Positions 1 to 9,119 of a DNA stretch of 48,160 nucleotides are shown here, piece by piece (position 1 is the first letter of the stretch; each line of letters begins with the position of its first letter). Where the stretch lies: the NCBI GenBank assembly GCA_943328795.2, contig CALQBK020000013.1:1-48160 (forward strand), read 5' to 3'. The stretch is from Bifidobacterium breve (lineage in GTDB: Bacteria; Myxococcota_A; UBA796; SXON01). The position numbers were made by a program, and so were the translations under genes. A model generated the notes under the pieces. It was given only the letters and a program-made list of their open reading frames with translations, searched no databases and had not been told where the DNA came from.

Positions 1-41
1 GCGGGACGCACGCTGGCCCCCTCCCGCGCCGTTCCCCGCAG

Positions 42-81
42 GGTCTGGCGGAGCCGACGTCTTCGGCGGTTCCGCCAGACC
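42..81. repeat. Perfect 11-bp inverted repeat (GGTCTGGCGGA / TCCGCCAGACC) with a nested GCCGA/TCGGC stem
   Basis: Left arm 42-52, right arm 71-81; inner GCCGA 53-57 and TCGGC 63-67. No T-tract on either side. Confidence 0.7.
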
Positions 82-99
82 GTGCCTTGGAACGGCGCA

Positions 100-149
100 A
101 AAGAACCGCCGATGCCGACGCGAGGTGTGCCGAGCGTCGGCATCGGCGG
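100..149 (-). terminator. Intrinsic-terminator-like hairpin downstream of the TSP3-repeat gene
   Basis: Perfect 15-bp arms CCGCCGATGCCGACG (106-120) / CGTCGGCATCGGCGG (135-149) with a 14-nt loop. On the minus strand it is followed by TTCTTTTGCG and lies 9 nt past the stop codon of the 159-1334 gene. Confidence 0.75.
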
Positions 150-158
150 CCGCAGCCT

Positions 159-1334
159 TCAGCGCCCCCGGCGTCGCGTCCGCGTGAGGCCCCAGCCCAC
201 TGCGGCCAGCAGCAGCGACTCGGACCCCGGCACGCCGCAGCGGGCCCCGCCCCCCCGCAGCTGCTCGGCGTCACAGGCGTCCCCGACACCGTCCGTGTCC
301 TGGGTGTTCGCTTGGCCGGGGTTCGACAGCTCTGGGCAGTTGTCGCACGGGTCGCCTACGCCGTCGTCGTCCCCGTCCAGCTGGTCAGGGTTGACGACGT
401 CCGGGCAGTTGTCGCAGTTGTCGCCCACCCCGTCCTGGTCGGCGTCGAGCTGCTCGGACGACGGATCCGTCGGGCAGCGGTCGCAGACGTCTCCGATCCC
501 GTCCTCGTCGCGGTCGGCGTTCTCCGGGTCGGCGTCGATGGGGCAAGTGTCGCAGTTGTCGCCGATGCCGTCGAGGTCGCTGTCGAGCTGGTCGCCGTTG
601 GCGGTGCTCGGGCAGTTGTCGCACGCGTCGCCGAGCCCGTCCTGGTCCAAGTCCTCCTGGTGGTCGTTGAACACGTCGGGGCAATTGTCGCAGCCGTCGC
701 CGTAGCCATCTGCGTCGGCGTCGACCTGGTCCGCGTTGGACACCGGCGGGCAGTTGTCGCAGTCGTCGCCGACCCCGTCGTAGTCGGCGTCCGCCTGGTC
801 GTTGTACAGCCCGAGGCAATTGTCGCAGGGGTCGCCAGCGCCGTCCCCGTCCTCGTCCGCCTGGTCGGGGTTCGCGTCGTAGTCGCAGTTGTCGCAGAGG
901 TCGCCCAGGCCGTCGCCGTCGCTCTCGGCCTGGTCGTTGTTCTCGATGTCGATGCAGTTGTCGCACAGGTCGCCGACGTCGTCGCAGTCGAGGTCCTCTT
1001 GCCCGGGGTTGTAGTCGTCGGGGCAGTTGTCGCACGCGAAGATCGCGGTCAGGTCCGGGAACTCGGCGCCCTCCGGGTAGGTGAGCCCGCCGTCCGAGAA
1101 GCCGTCTTCGTCGACGTCAAAGCTCTCGACCGGGAACATGCAGCCCCACGAGAAGTAGTCGTAGTAGTAGTCGCCGTTCGGCCACTCCGGGTGGTCGGCG
1201 CACAGCGGGTCGGTCATGTCGACCGGGGCCTCGACCGAGACATCCTTGGTGTTGCAGTTCAGGTCCTGCAGCAGGGACTCGTCGCACTCGCCCGCGAACG
1301 CGGGGAAGCACAGCGCGAGCAAGAGCAGGTTCAT
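159..1334 (-). CDS. Secreted thrombospondin type-3 repeat (calcium-binding) protein with a MYXO-CTERM-like tail
   Basis: 391 aa. N-terminal signal peptide [15 protein letters not shown]; about 11 DNCPxxxNxDQxDxDxDGxGDxC repeats; C-terminal [28 protein letters not shown] (Cys, hydrophobic stretch, Arg cluster). Confidence 0.9.
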   Translation of the reverse strand: MNLLLLALCFPAFAGECDESLLQDLNCNTKDVSVEAPVDMTDPLCADHPEWPNGDYYYDYFSWGCMFPVESFDVDEDGFSDGGLTYPEGAEFPDLTAIFACDNCPDDYNPGQEDLDCDDVGDLCDNCIDIENNDQAESDGDGLGDLCDNCDYDANPDQADEDGDGAGDPCDNCLGLYNDQADADYDGVGDDCDNCPPVSNADQVDADADGYGDGCDNCPDVFNDHQEDLDQDGLGDACDNCPSTANGDQLDSDLDGIGDNCDTCPIDADPENADRDEDGIGDVCDRCPTDPSSEQLDADQDGVGDNCDNCPDVVNPDQLDGDDDGVGDPCDNCPELSNPGQANTQDTDGVGDACDAEQLRGGGARCGVPGSESLLLAAVGWGLTRTRRRGR

Positions 1335-2872
1335 TCGGACTCCTCGTCCAGCGGGTTCGCGTTCTTGGCCTTCTCTGGCTCGGGGGCGACGAGCGGCGGC
1401 GGGTTGGGCGGGACGGCCCGCTCATCGCCGGTCCACGGCACCTTCACGGTGGTCCCATAGTCCGGCCACGGCTCGCCCGGCTTGAGCTGGCGGACGATGT
1501 GGAAGATGACCCGGCGGTTCTGCGCGAGGGTCGCCTCGGCCTCCTCGGGCGTCATCGTGGCGGTCACCGCGGCGATCGGCTGCGTCTCGCCCATGCCTCG
1601 GCAGGAGAGCCGGGCGGGGTGCACCCCGACCTCGACCAGGCGCCTGTTGATCGCCAACGCGCGCGTGAGCGACAGGTTGTAGTTGTAGATGAAGCTGCCC
1701 TCTTCGCTCGCGTGGCCCTCGATCACGACGGACAGGATCTCGGGGCGGTTCTCGAGCACCTGGGCGATCGCCCGGAGCGTCGGCTCGCTCTCGGGCAGGA
1801 TGTGGTCGGTGCCGAGCTCGAATTGGATCGGGTCCCGGATGACGATCTGCTGGGCCTCGACGCGGGCGAGCTCCCCTGCTGCCCACTTCGGGGGCTCGGG
1901 CGGCTTCTCGGGCTCGGGCGCGAACTCGACGTCCTCGGGCAGGACCTCCGTGGGGGCCTTCTCCTCGACGACCGGGGCGGCCTTCAACTTTGGGCGGTGA
2001 ATGTACGTGACGGCGAGCGTCGCGCGGAGCTGGGGCGTGCCGTAGCCGGCGGTCAGGCCACGGCCGATGAGCGCGTCGACTTGCAGGTCCTTCCGCGGGA
2101 GGACCGTGAGGCCGGACATCCACGCGAAGGGGTTTTCGGCCGGTGAGTCCAGGAAGTGGTCGTAGCCGGCGCGGCCCAACAGCGCGGTGTGGAGCGAGGC
2201 GTGCCCGACCCACACGTCGTAGTGGTAGCCGAGGCTCGCTGCGAGCTCGCTGCCCAGCACGAAGTCGTATTGGCTGTCCACCGGCGGCCGAAGCAACGTG
2301 TGGAGCGAGAGGTCGAACCCTGAGCGCCCCGTCTTCGCCGCGACGACCCCGCCAATGTTCAGCCGTACGCTGCGCTCGCCGAAGTAGCCGTCGACGGTGC
2401 TCGTCGGCGCGTACAGGTCGGTGTCGGCCTCGACGTCGAAGTGCGCGCTGTCGACCAGCCGTACGCGCGCGCCGACGGACGCGTCTCCGACGCCTACGCC
2501 GTCCCCGGAGAGGGTCGGCACCTCGGACCCCCACTGGAACGCGCCAGGGAGCACCACGCGAAAGCCGATTCGGCGCGACGCTTGCCAGGCCACGCCAAGG
2601 TAGACGGTGTCGCGATTGGACACGACGGCGCCGATCTCGTCGCTGAACTTGAAGAGCAGGAGCGGGTCCCGGTCGTACTGAAACTGCAGCCCCGCGCGCC
2701 AGGTGCCGGTGCGGTTGAACGACGTGGACTCAAAGCCGGGCATCGCGTCGGGCGAGAACGTCGGTCGGGCGATCTCGATGTCGAGCGACTCCCCAGCCCA
2801 GGCGGGGGCGCTGAAGCCGGCCACGACGCTGGCGAGCAACGACGACCCGAGGGCGGCGACGGGGCGTTTCAC
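1331..2872 (-). CDS. OmpA-family outer membrane protein with C-terminal peptidoglycan-binding domain
   Basis: 513 aa. Signal peptide, beta-barrel-like body, and C-terminal OmpA-like segment ([26 protein letters not shown]...[11 protein letters not shown]...[14 protein letters not shown]). 4-nt overlap with the downstream gene. Confidence 0.88.
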   Translation of the reverse strand: MKRPVAALGSSLLASVVAGFSAPAWAGESLDIEIARPTFSPDAMPGFESTSFNRTGTWRAGLQFQYDRDPLLLFKFSDEIGAVVSNRDTVYLGVAWQASRRIGFRVVLPGAFQWGSEVPTLSGDGVGVGDASVGARVRLVDSAHFDVEADTDLYAPTSTVDGYFGERSVRLNIGGVVAAKTGRSGFDLSLHTLLRPPVDSQYDFVLGSELAASLGYHYDVWVGHASLHTALLGRAGYDHFLDSPAENPFAWMSGLTVLPRKDLQVDALIGRGLTAGYGTPQLRATLAVTYIHRPKLKAAPVVEEKAPTEVLPEDVEFAPEPEKPPEPPKWAAGELARVEAQQIVIRDPIQFELGTDHILPESEPTLRAIAQVLENRPEILSVVIEGHASEEGSFIYNYNLSLTRALAINRRLVEVGVHPARLSCRGMGETQPIAAVTATMTPEEAEATLAQNRRVIFHIVRQLKPGEPWPDYGTTVKVPWTGDERAVPPNPPPLVAPEPEKAKNANPLDEESE

Positions 2873-3696
2873 TGGACCACCGGGGCCGGCTCGGCGTCGG
2901 GGATGGTGTCGACGGGCGGCAGCGCGGGGGCGTCTTCAGCGGGTGGGGGCGGAGCGGCGGGATCGGGCGGCGGGGCGGCGGCCTGGGGCGGGGCTACGAG
3001 CGGGCCGACTGGAGGGGGCACTGGGAGCGCCGGGAGGCCGAGCTTCGCGCGCAGCTGGGCGTTGTGGGCGGTGATCAGCTGGTCGGCCTCGTCGGCTGAG
3101 TAGTACAGCGCGGTCCAGCGCTCCCGATCGCGCACCGCCCGGGTCGGGAGCGTACACAAGGCGAGGGGGAACGCGCCGACCACCGCCACGTTGGTGCCCC
3201 GCCAGAGCCAGTCTTCACCCTGGTTCGTGTTGGTGTTGCCGCCCGCCAGGAACCCGATGGCCACCATCTCGAAGGTGGTGCCGATGCTCGCGAGCGTGAT
3301 GCCCTCCACCAGCGCCGCGCTGCGCTTGCGCCCGAGGCGCTCGGCCGACGTGGGGTCGCCCGCCACCCGGCCGAACTCGACCGCACCGAGCGCGTGGCCC
3401 GAGCCATCTCGGACCGCCCACTCGACGCCGGCGGGTGCGCCGTCCTTGCGCGCGATCGGGCCGCGCACCAGCGCCTCCGCGAGGTAAGCGGGCTCGTCAC
3501 CGAGCGCGACCGCGGGTGGGAGCTGCGGCGCGACGGCCCCGTTCGCGTCGACAGGGAGCGCGGCGGGCAGCGTCTCCAGGCCTGGGTCGGAGAGCGCCGC
3601 AGGCTCGGTGGCCGGCGGCGGACTCGCGCCGGCGGGCGCGGGCTCCGGCTCAGTGGCGTGAGCGAGCAGGGGAACGAGCAGGAGCGCAAACAGCAC
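2869..3696 (-). CDS. Secreted hypothetical protein, Pro-rich C-terminus
   Basis: ORF 2869-3762; the likely start is GTG at 3696 giving VLFALLLVPLLAHATEPEP signal peptide. Overlaps the OmpA start by 4 nt. Confidence 0.7.
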   Translation of the reverse strand: MLFALLLVPLLAHATEPEPAPAGASPPPATEPAALSDPGLETLPAALPVDANGAVAPQLPPAVALGDEPAYLAEALVRGPIARKDGAPAGVEWAVRDGSGHALGAVEFGRVAGDPTSAERLGRKRSAALVEGITLASIGTTFEMVAIGFLAGGNTNTNQGEDWLWRGTNVAVVGAFPLALCTLPTRAVRDRERWTALYYSADEADQLITAHNAQLRAKLGLPALPVPPPVGPLVAPPQAAAPPPDPAAPPPPAEDAPALPPVDTIPDAEPAPVVQ

Positions 3697-3771
3697 GGGG
3701 CATCGTATCCCCGACGCCCGTTCGCCGCGCGGATTCCTTCCTCGCGCCGCGGCCCGGACCACCGGCGCCTG

Positions 3772-4995
3772 TCACCGCGTGTCCTGGATCCCGACCTCGA
3801 GGATCGCCCGCTCGTTCGCGAGCGTCACCGTGAACACGAAGGTGCCCCACGTGATGCGCTCGCCCACCGCCGGCACGTGGCCGAAGCGGGTGAGCAAGAA
3901 CCCCGCGAGCGTCTCGTAGTCGCCCGACGGCGTCGAGAAGCCCGTCGCGGCCTGCAGTTGCTCGCCCTCGACGCGGCCGCTCGCCACCCACTCCTTCTCG
4001 CCGACCCGCCGCACCACCGGGCGCCGCCGGTCGAACTCGTCGTCGATGTCGCCCACGATCTCCTCGAGGATGTCCTCGATTGAGATCATGCCCACCGCCC
4101 CGCCGTACTCGTCCACCGCCACCGCGAGCCGCTTCCGCTTCCGTCGCAGGTCCAGGAACGTAGCGTCCACCGGCTTCGTCTCGGGGACGAACAGGATCTC
4201 CTGCATCACCGTGCCGACCGGCGCGTTGCCATCTGCGGCGAACAAGAGGTCGCTGTGGGTCACTTGCCCGACGATCCGGTCGATGCGCTTGCGGAACACC
4301 GGCATGCGCGAGAAGCCCGCCTCCACCATCAGCGCGGCCGCCTCGTCACACGTAGCGTTCTCGGGGATGCCGATCACCTCGATGAGCGGCACCATCGCGT
4401 CCTGCACCAGCGTCTCCGAGAAGTGGAAGACCCGCAGGATCATCTCCTTCTCGTCTGCGTGGATGTCGGTCTTCTCTGCGTTGTTGAGCAGCAGCCGGAT
4501 GTCCTCCCGACGGACCGTGTTGGGCTCGGTCTCGCCCGCGCCGATCGCGCGCATGATCCGCCGCGACAGCCACTCCACGGCGGTGAGCGCCGGCGAGAGG
4601 GCCACGGAGATCGCCGTGAGGATGGGCGCCACCACCGGCGCGATGCGCGTCGCGTTCGCCCGGTAGATGCTTTTTGGGAGCAGCTCGGCGAAGATGATGG
4701 TCACCGGCGTGAACAGCAGCACCACGACGATCTGCGGCATGTCGCCGATCTCGTGCAGCAGGTGGGCCGCGACCGTCGAGCCCGCGATCAGCGCCAGGTT
4801 CGTGCCGATGAGGCAGGTCCCAACGAGGCGCGCGGGGCGCGCGAGCAGCGCCAGGACGCGAACGGCGCCGGCGTCGCCTTCGTCCGCGCGGTTCTTCAGC
4901 ACGAGCCTGTCCGAGCTCACGATCGCGAGCTCCGAGCCGGAGAAGAAACCCTGGACGAGGATCAGCACGGCGATGAGGACGAGCTCGCCGGTCAT
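3772..4995 (-). CDS. Hemolysin/CorC family protein (CNNM/DUF21 + CBS pair + CorC_HlyC domain)
   Basis: 407 aa. Membrane N-terminus FFSGSELAIVSSDRL, CBS region (VQDAMVPLIEVIGIPENATCDEAAALMVEAGFSRMPVFRKRIDRIVGQVTHSDLL), VDEYGGAVGMISIEDILEEIVGDIDDEFD motif. Confidence 0.9.
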   Translation of the reverse strand: MTGELVLIAVLILVQGFFSGSELAIVSSDRLVLKNRADEGDAGAVRVLALLARPARLVGTCLIGTNLALIAGSTVAAHLLHEIGDMPQIVVVLLFTPVTIIFAELLPKSIYRANATRIAPVVAPILTAISVALSPALTAVEWLSRRIMRAIGAGETEPNTVRREDIRLLLNNAEKTDIHADEKEMILRVFHFSETLVQDAMVPLIEVIGIPENATCDEAAALMVEAGFSRMPVFRKRIDRIVGQVTHSDLLFAADGNAPVGTVMQEILFVPETKPVDATFLDLRRKRKRLAVAVDEYGGAVGMISIEDILEEIVGDIDDEFDRRRPVVRRVGEKEWVASGRVEGEQLQAATGFSTPSGDYETLAGFLLTRFGHVPAVGERITWGTFVFTVTLANERAILEVGIQDTR

Positions 4996-6335
4996 GCGCC
5001 GCCCTGCCCGCTGTCTTGCTCTTCGCCTTCGGGGACCGGGTCGGGCACGACCATGCGCCGGAGCGTCAGCTCGATGATCCGGCGGCCCTCGAGCTTCGCC
5101 ACGTGGAAGGTGAACCGGTTCGAGCGGTCGTCGTCGGTCCAGTCCACCTCGTCGGCCTTCTGCGGCGCCGAGCCGAGCAGCTGCAGCACGAAGCCGGCGA
5201 CGGTGGTGTACTCGCCCTCCGGGATCTCCAGGTCAAAGTGCTTGCCGAAGTCCTCGATGTCCATTCCGGCCCGGACGGTCCACACGCCGGGCTCGATCAC
5301 CGTGACGTCCCGCTCGTCGACGTCGTTCTCGTCCAGAACCTCGCCGACGAGCTCCGTGAGCAGGTCGTCCAGCGTGATGAGCCCGGTGATGGTGCCGTGC
5401 TCGTCCACCACCATCGCGATGTGGTTCTTCTTCGAGCGGAATTCGCGCAGCAGGTCCTGCGCGAGCTTGCCCGGCGGCACGTAGATCACGGGGTGCAGCA
5501 TCTTTTGGATCTGGCGCACGTTCGGCGTAGTCGGGCGGTCCTTGGCCGAGGCGCGAAGGCGGAGCAGGTCCTTCATCAGCAAGATGCCCACGACGTTGTC
5601 GGGGTTCGATTGCCAGATCGGCACGCGGCTGTACCGCTGGTCCTTGACCGCCGCGAGGATGTCCGGCCAGGGCGTCGTGATCGACAGCCCGAAGATGTCC
5701 GGCCGCGGGGTCATCAGCCGGGAGACGGCGATCTCGCCGAACTCGAACACGCGGTGGATGATCTCTTGCTCCATCGGCTGGATGGCGCCGACCTCGCGGC
5801 CCTGGTCGATGAGCGTGCGGAGCTGGTCCTCCTGGATCCCCTGGTCTTCGTCCAAGTGCGCGATGCCGAACAGGCGGAGGATCCCGTCGACGACGCCGGC
5901 CAGCACCCAGCGAACGGGGCTCACCATCTCCGCCCAGAAGTTCAGCGGGCGCACGATGACGCGGACGAGCGAGCGGTTGTACCGCAGGCCAAGGGTCTTC
6001 GGCAGCACGTCGCCGCAGAGGATCAGCACGGGGGCGACCGCCACGACGTTCAACCAGGGCAAGCTCGGCGCCAGCGTGAGCAGCACGGACGCGCTCAGCG
6101 TGGAGAGCCCGATGTTCGAGAGCTCGTTCCCGATCAGCAGCGCGGCGAGCACCTTTTGAGGGCGATGCAGCAGGTGCGTCACCAGCTCGCCAACGCGCCC
6201 GTCGTCCTTGAGGGCCTGGCGGTCCACCTTCTGCAACGAGAACAGCGCGCTCTCAGACCCAGCAAAGAACGCACACATCCCGAGCAACGCGAGGATGCCC
6301 AGCAGCGTAGACGGGATCTCGCTGGCGGACAGCAC
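4992..6335 (-). CDS. Hemolysin/CorC family protein (CNNM/DUF21 + CBS pair + CorC_HlyC domain), second paralogue
   Basis: 447 aa. FFAGSESALFSLQKV N-terminus, VSRLMTPRPDIFGL, VDEHGTITGLITLDDLLTELVGEVLDE. 4-nt overlap with the next gene. Confidence 0.9.
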   Translation of the reverse strand: MLSASEIPSTLLGILALLGMCAFFAGSESALFSLQKVDRQALKDDGRVGELVTHLLHRPQKVLAALLIGNELSNIGLSTLSASVLLTLAPSLPWLNVVAVAPVLILCGDVLPKTLGLRYNRSLVRVIVRPLNFWAEMVSPVRWVLAGVVDGILRLFGIAHLDEDQGIQEDQLRTLIDQGREVGAIQPMEQEIIHRVFEFGEIAVSRLMTPRPDIFGLSITTPWPDILAAVKDQRYSRVPIWQSNPDNVVGILLMKDLLRLRASAKDRPTTPNVRQIQKMLHPVIYVPPGKLAQDLLREFRSKKNHIAMVVDEHGTITGLITLDDLLTELVGEVLDENDVDERDVTVIEPGVWTVRAGMDIEDFGKHFDLEIPEGEYTTVAGFVLQLLGSAPQKADEVDWTDDDRSNRFTFHVAKLEGRRIIELTLRRMVVPDPVPEGEEQDSGQGGA

Positions 6336-6388
6336 GACCCCTTCGGAGCCGCTGGCCCAGGCGGGAGCGGCGAGCAGGAGCAGGGAGT

Positions 6389-7276
6389 TCAGCAGGAGGA
6401 TCGGGGGAAGTGGGTGAACAGGGGCTCGGGCCAGGGCGTGCCGATGAGCCGGGGCGACGCGCCGGGGACGACCTCCCCGATTCGGGTGGCGATGACCCCA
6501 GCGCTGGCTGAGAGAGACTCTACCGCACTCCGCGCCCCAGGGGGAGCCGTAAAGAGCAGTTGGTAGTCCTCGCCGAACGAAACGCGCCAGCCGAGGTCCG
6601 GCACGCCCGGGATCGCCTCGGGGCGGATGACCGCGCCGACGCCCGAGGCCCTGCAGAGCGTGCCGAGGTCACTCTGCAGGCCGTCGGACAGGTCCATCAT
6701 CGCGCTGGGGAGGCCGGCCTCGGCGAGCAGCACGCCGAACGTGGTCGGCGGGGTTGGGCGGCGGAGGGCCGCGAGGGCAGCCGGGGAGGGGTGGTGCGAG
6801 AGGAAGCCCTCTGCGGCGAGCCCGAGCGCCCCGGTGACGTAGACGTCGTCGCCAACGCGCGCGGTGCTGCGGAGGACGCCCCGAGCGGCGTAGCCACCGA
6901 CGGACAGCGTCAGCGTGCGCGTGGGGGCGGACACGGTGTCGCCGCCGACCAGCTCGAGGTCGAACGCCGCGAGGGCCTCGAACAGGCCGTCTCGGAATTG
7001 CGCGACCCACGCGAGATCCGGCGGGTCCGGGATCGCGATCGCGAGCATCGCCCACGCGGGCCGAGCGCCCATCGCGCCGAGGTCGCTGGCGTTCACGGCA
7101 ACGAGCTTCCAGCCAACGTCGGCGGGCGAGAGGGTGTCGTCCCAGTGCCGGCCCTCGACCATCGTGTCGGTCGTGAGCACTTGGCCATCGGGCATCACCG
7201 CGGCGTCGTCGCCGACGCCGACCCGGGCGCGCCGGGAAGGGCGGTTGAACAGGTCGATGATCGCGCGCTCGCTCAC
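6389..7276 (-). CDS. thiL: Thiamine-monophosphate kinase
   Basis: GTG start at 7276 (VSERAIIDLFNRPSRRARVGVGDDAAVM...TTDTMVEGRHWDDTLSPADVGWKLVAVNASDLGAMGARP...GGDTVSAP...MDLSDGL). 295 aa; typical ThiL/AIRS motifs. Confidence 0.9.
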   Translation of the reverse strand: MSERAIIDLFNRPSRRARVGVGDDAAVMPDGQVLTTDTMVEGRHWDDTLSPADVGWKLVAVNASDLGAMGARPAWAMLAIAIPDPPDLAWVAQFRDGLFEALAAFDLELVGGDTVSAPTRTLTLSVGGYAARGVLRSTARVGDDVYVTGALGLAAEGFLSHHPSPAALAALRRPTPPTTFGVLLAEAGLPSAMMDLSDGLQSDLGTLCRASGVGAVIRPEAIPGVPDLGWRVSFGEDYQLLFTAPPGARSAVESLSASAGVIATRIGEVVPGASPRLIGTPWPEPLFTHFPRSSC

Positions 7277-7310
7277 CGAGGTGAGGTGTGCCGAGCGTCG
7301 GCAGCGGGCG

Positions 7311-9119
7311 TCACTGCCCCTCGGTGGGGACCACGACGCTCGGGAGCGGCACCACGCCTGTCTTCGCGATGGTGAGGAGCCGCCAGCTCCGCCGCGCCTC
7401 GCGGTTCGCGTTGAAGCCGAGCGTGCCTGCGACGGCGCCCTTGATCTCGACCGTCGCGAGCGCCTCCGCAGGGTCTCCCCCCGCGGCGAGCGCGGCGCCG
7501 GCCAGCAGCACGGAGTCGTACCCGATCGCGTCCACCACGCTCGGGGCGGCCGCGCCCTTCCACCCTTCCACGAACTTCGCGACCGCGGGGTCCAGCGAGT
7601 GCGCGTCGAACGCGTCGACGAAGATGCCATCCTGCACGTAGGCGCCGCCCCGGCGCGCGATCTCGTCATTGTGCCAAGCGTTCAAGCCCAGCAACGGGAC
7701 GGCCGGCGGCCCGTCGGGCTTCTGGAACGCGCCGACAGAGATCTCCTGGTACGCGATGGCCGACGCGATCAGCGCGACGGTCTGGTAGGTGTCGGGGATG
7801 AAGATCGCCTCGAACGCCTTGCCCGGCAGCTGCTTGGCGACAGACCGGAAGTCCGCCGTCGCCGGGTCGTACCCGATGTCGATGGTGACCGATCCGCCGC
7901 CCGCCGCGACCTCGTTGACGAACGCCTTCGCGGCGTTCTCGCCGTACACCGTCTTTGGGTGGATGATCGCGTAGGTGTGCATGCTGCGGTGGCCGAGGGT
8001 CTCCCCGACGAGCGCGCGGACCTGCTCTTCACTGGTCGGGTAAGGCCGAAAAATCTGGTCGCCGGCCGCGAGCACGTCTGCGGAGGACGTCAACGTGAGC
8101 ATCGCCGTGTGGAGTGCCTGCGCGGCGGGGGCGCACTTCGCGGCCTCCTCTTTTGTGAGCGGCCCGATCACGATCGTGGCGCCCTCTTCGATCACCGCCT
8201 TCTGCAGCACCGTCGAGCACTGGTCGGGCGACCCCGCAGTGTCGTAGAACGCGAGCGTGTAGTCGCCGCCGAGCTGCGCGCCCGCTTGTTCGATGGCGCT
8301 CCGCAGCGAAGCGGCGGGCTGGGCGTACTTGCCCGTCAACGGCAGCAGCACCGCGATGCGGTGGAAGTCGGGCGGGCGGTTGGCGGCTGCGCGCGCGGCG
8401 GCGGTCGCGACCTCGGTGGTGTGCGGGGAGCTCGGGAAGCGGGACTGGAACGTGGACGCCTCCTGCTTGACCGTGTCCAGGTCCCCCGCGCGCAAGCTGG
8501 TCCGGATGCGGGCGAGCGCGGCGTCATCCGGGGATTGGTCCGGGTTTTCGGACGCCGGGGGCTTGTCGAGGTCGAGGGCTGCGACGGCGCGGGCGATGCG
8601 CTTTTGCGTCGGTCCGTCGGACTCGGAGGCCTGGATCGCCTTGTCGGCGGCCTCCCGCACCTTGTCGAGCGAGGCTCCGTCGCCGGCCCGGGCGAGCGCG
8701 ATCAAGAGCCACCTGTCCGCGTTCATCGTGTCCGGCACGCCGACGTCGTTGATGAGCTCCAGCGTCGACCGGGCGTTGCCCGACGCTGCGCCCTTCGCGT
8801 CGACCAGCGCCATCCCGAGCACCGCGGCGTTCTTGGCGCCTGAGGACGGGTACTCCCCAGCGACCTGCTCGAACGTGGCCCGCGCGGTGTCGTCGCCCGC
8901 GAGCCGCTTGAGCTCGGCGACGTAGAGCAGGTCGAACGCCTTCGCGGTGGAGTCCGTCTCCGCGGCGGCGGCCTCGATCAGCCGGCTGATGGCCTGCTTG
9001 CGGTTGGAGTTGCCGAGCGCGTCGAGCACCGCCGCGGGGAGCTTGGCGGCGTTCGCGGTGGGCGCGAGGCCCGCTGCGAGCACGAGCGTGACCAGGAGGC
9101 GAGCGCTGAGTGAGCTCAT
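7311..9119 (-). CDS. Periplasmic-binding-protein-like / LpoA-like protein
   Basis: 602 aa. Signal peptide; N-terminal helical/TPR-like half; C-terminal Peripla_BP_6-like half (IAVLLPLTGKYAQPAASLRSAIEQA...IGPLTKEEAAKCAPAAQALHTAMLTLTSSADV). Confidence 0.8.
   Translation of the reverse strand: MSSLSARLLVTLVLAAGLAPTANAAKLPAAVLDALGNSNRKQAISRLIEAAAAETDSTAKAFDLLYVAELKRLAGDDTARATFEQVAGEYPSSGAKNAAVLGMALVDAKGAASGNARSTLELINDVGVPDTMNADRWLLIALARAGDGASLDKVREAADKAIQASESDGPTQKRIARAVAALDLDKPPASENPDQSPDDAALARIRTSLRAGDLDTVKQEASTFQSRFPSSPHTTEVATAAARAAANRPPDFHRIAVLLPLTGKYAQPAASLRSAIEQAGAQLGGDYTLAFYDTAGSPDQCSTVLQKAVIEEGATIVIGPLTKEEAAKCAPAAQALHTAMLTLTSSADVLAAGDQIFRPYPTSEEQVRALVGETLGHRSMHTYAIIHPKTVYGENAAKAFVNEVAAGGGSVTIDIGYDPATADFRSVAKQLPGKAFEAIFIPDTYQTVALIASAIAYQEISVGAFQKPDGPPAVPLLGLNAWHNDEIARRGGAYVQDGIFVDAFDAHSLDPAVAKFVEGWKGAAAPSVVDAIGYDSVLLAGAALAAGGDPAEALATVEIKGAVAGTLGFNANREARRSWRLLTIAKTGVVPLPSVVVPTEGQ

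Noticed and set aside
270-1035. Regular repeats spaced about 69 bp, considered as a CRISPR or satellite array
   Set aside because: Repeats are degenerate, in-frame and encode TSP3 DNCP...GD.C units; no spacer/repeat structure.
7277-7669. N-terminal extension of the thiL ORF (6389-7669)
   Set aside because: The extra 131 residues are Arg/Ser-rich and overlap the LpoA-like gene out of frame; homology starts at VSERAIIDLF.
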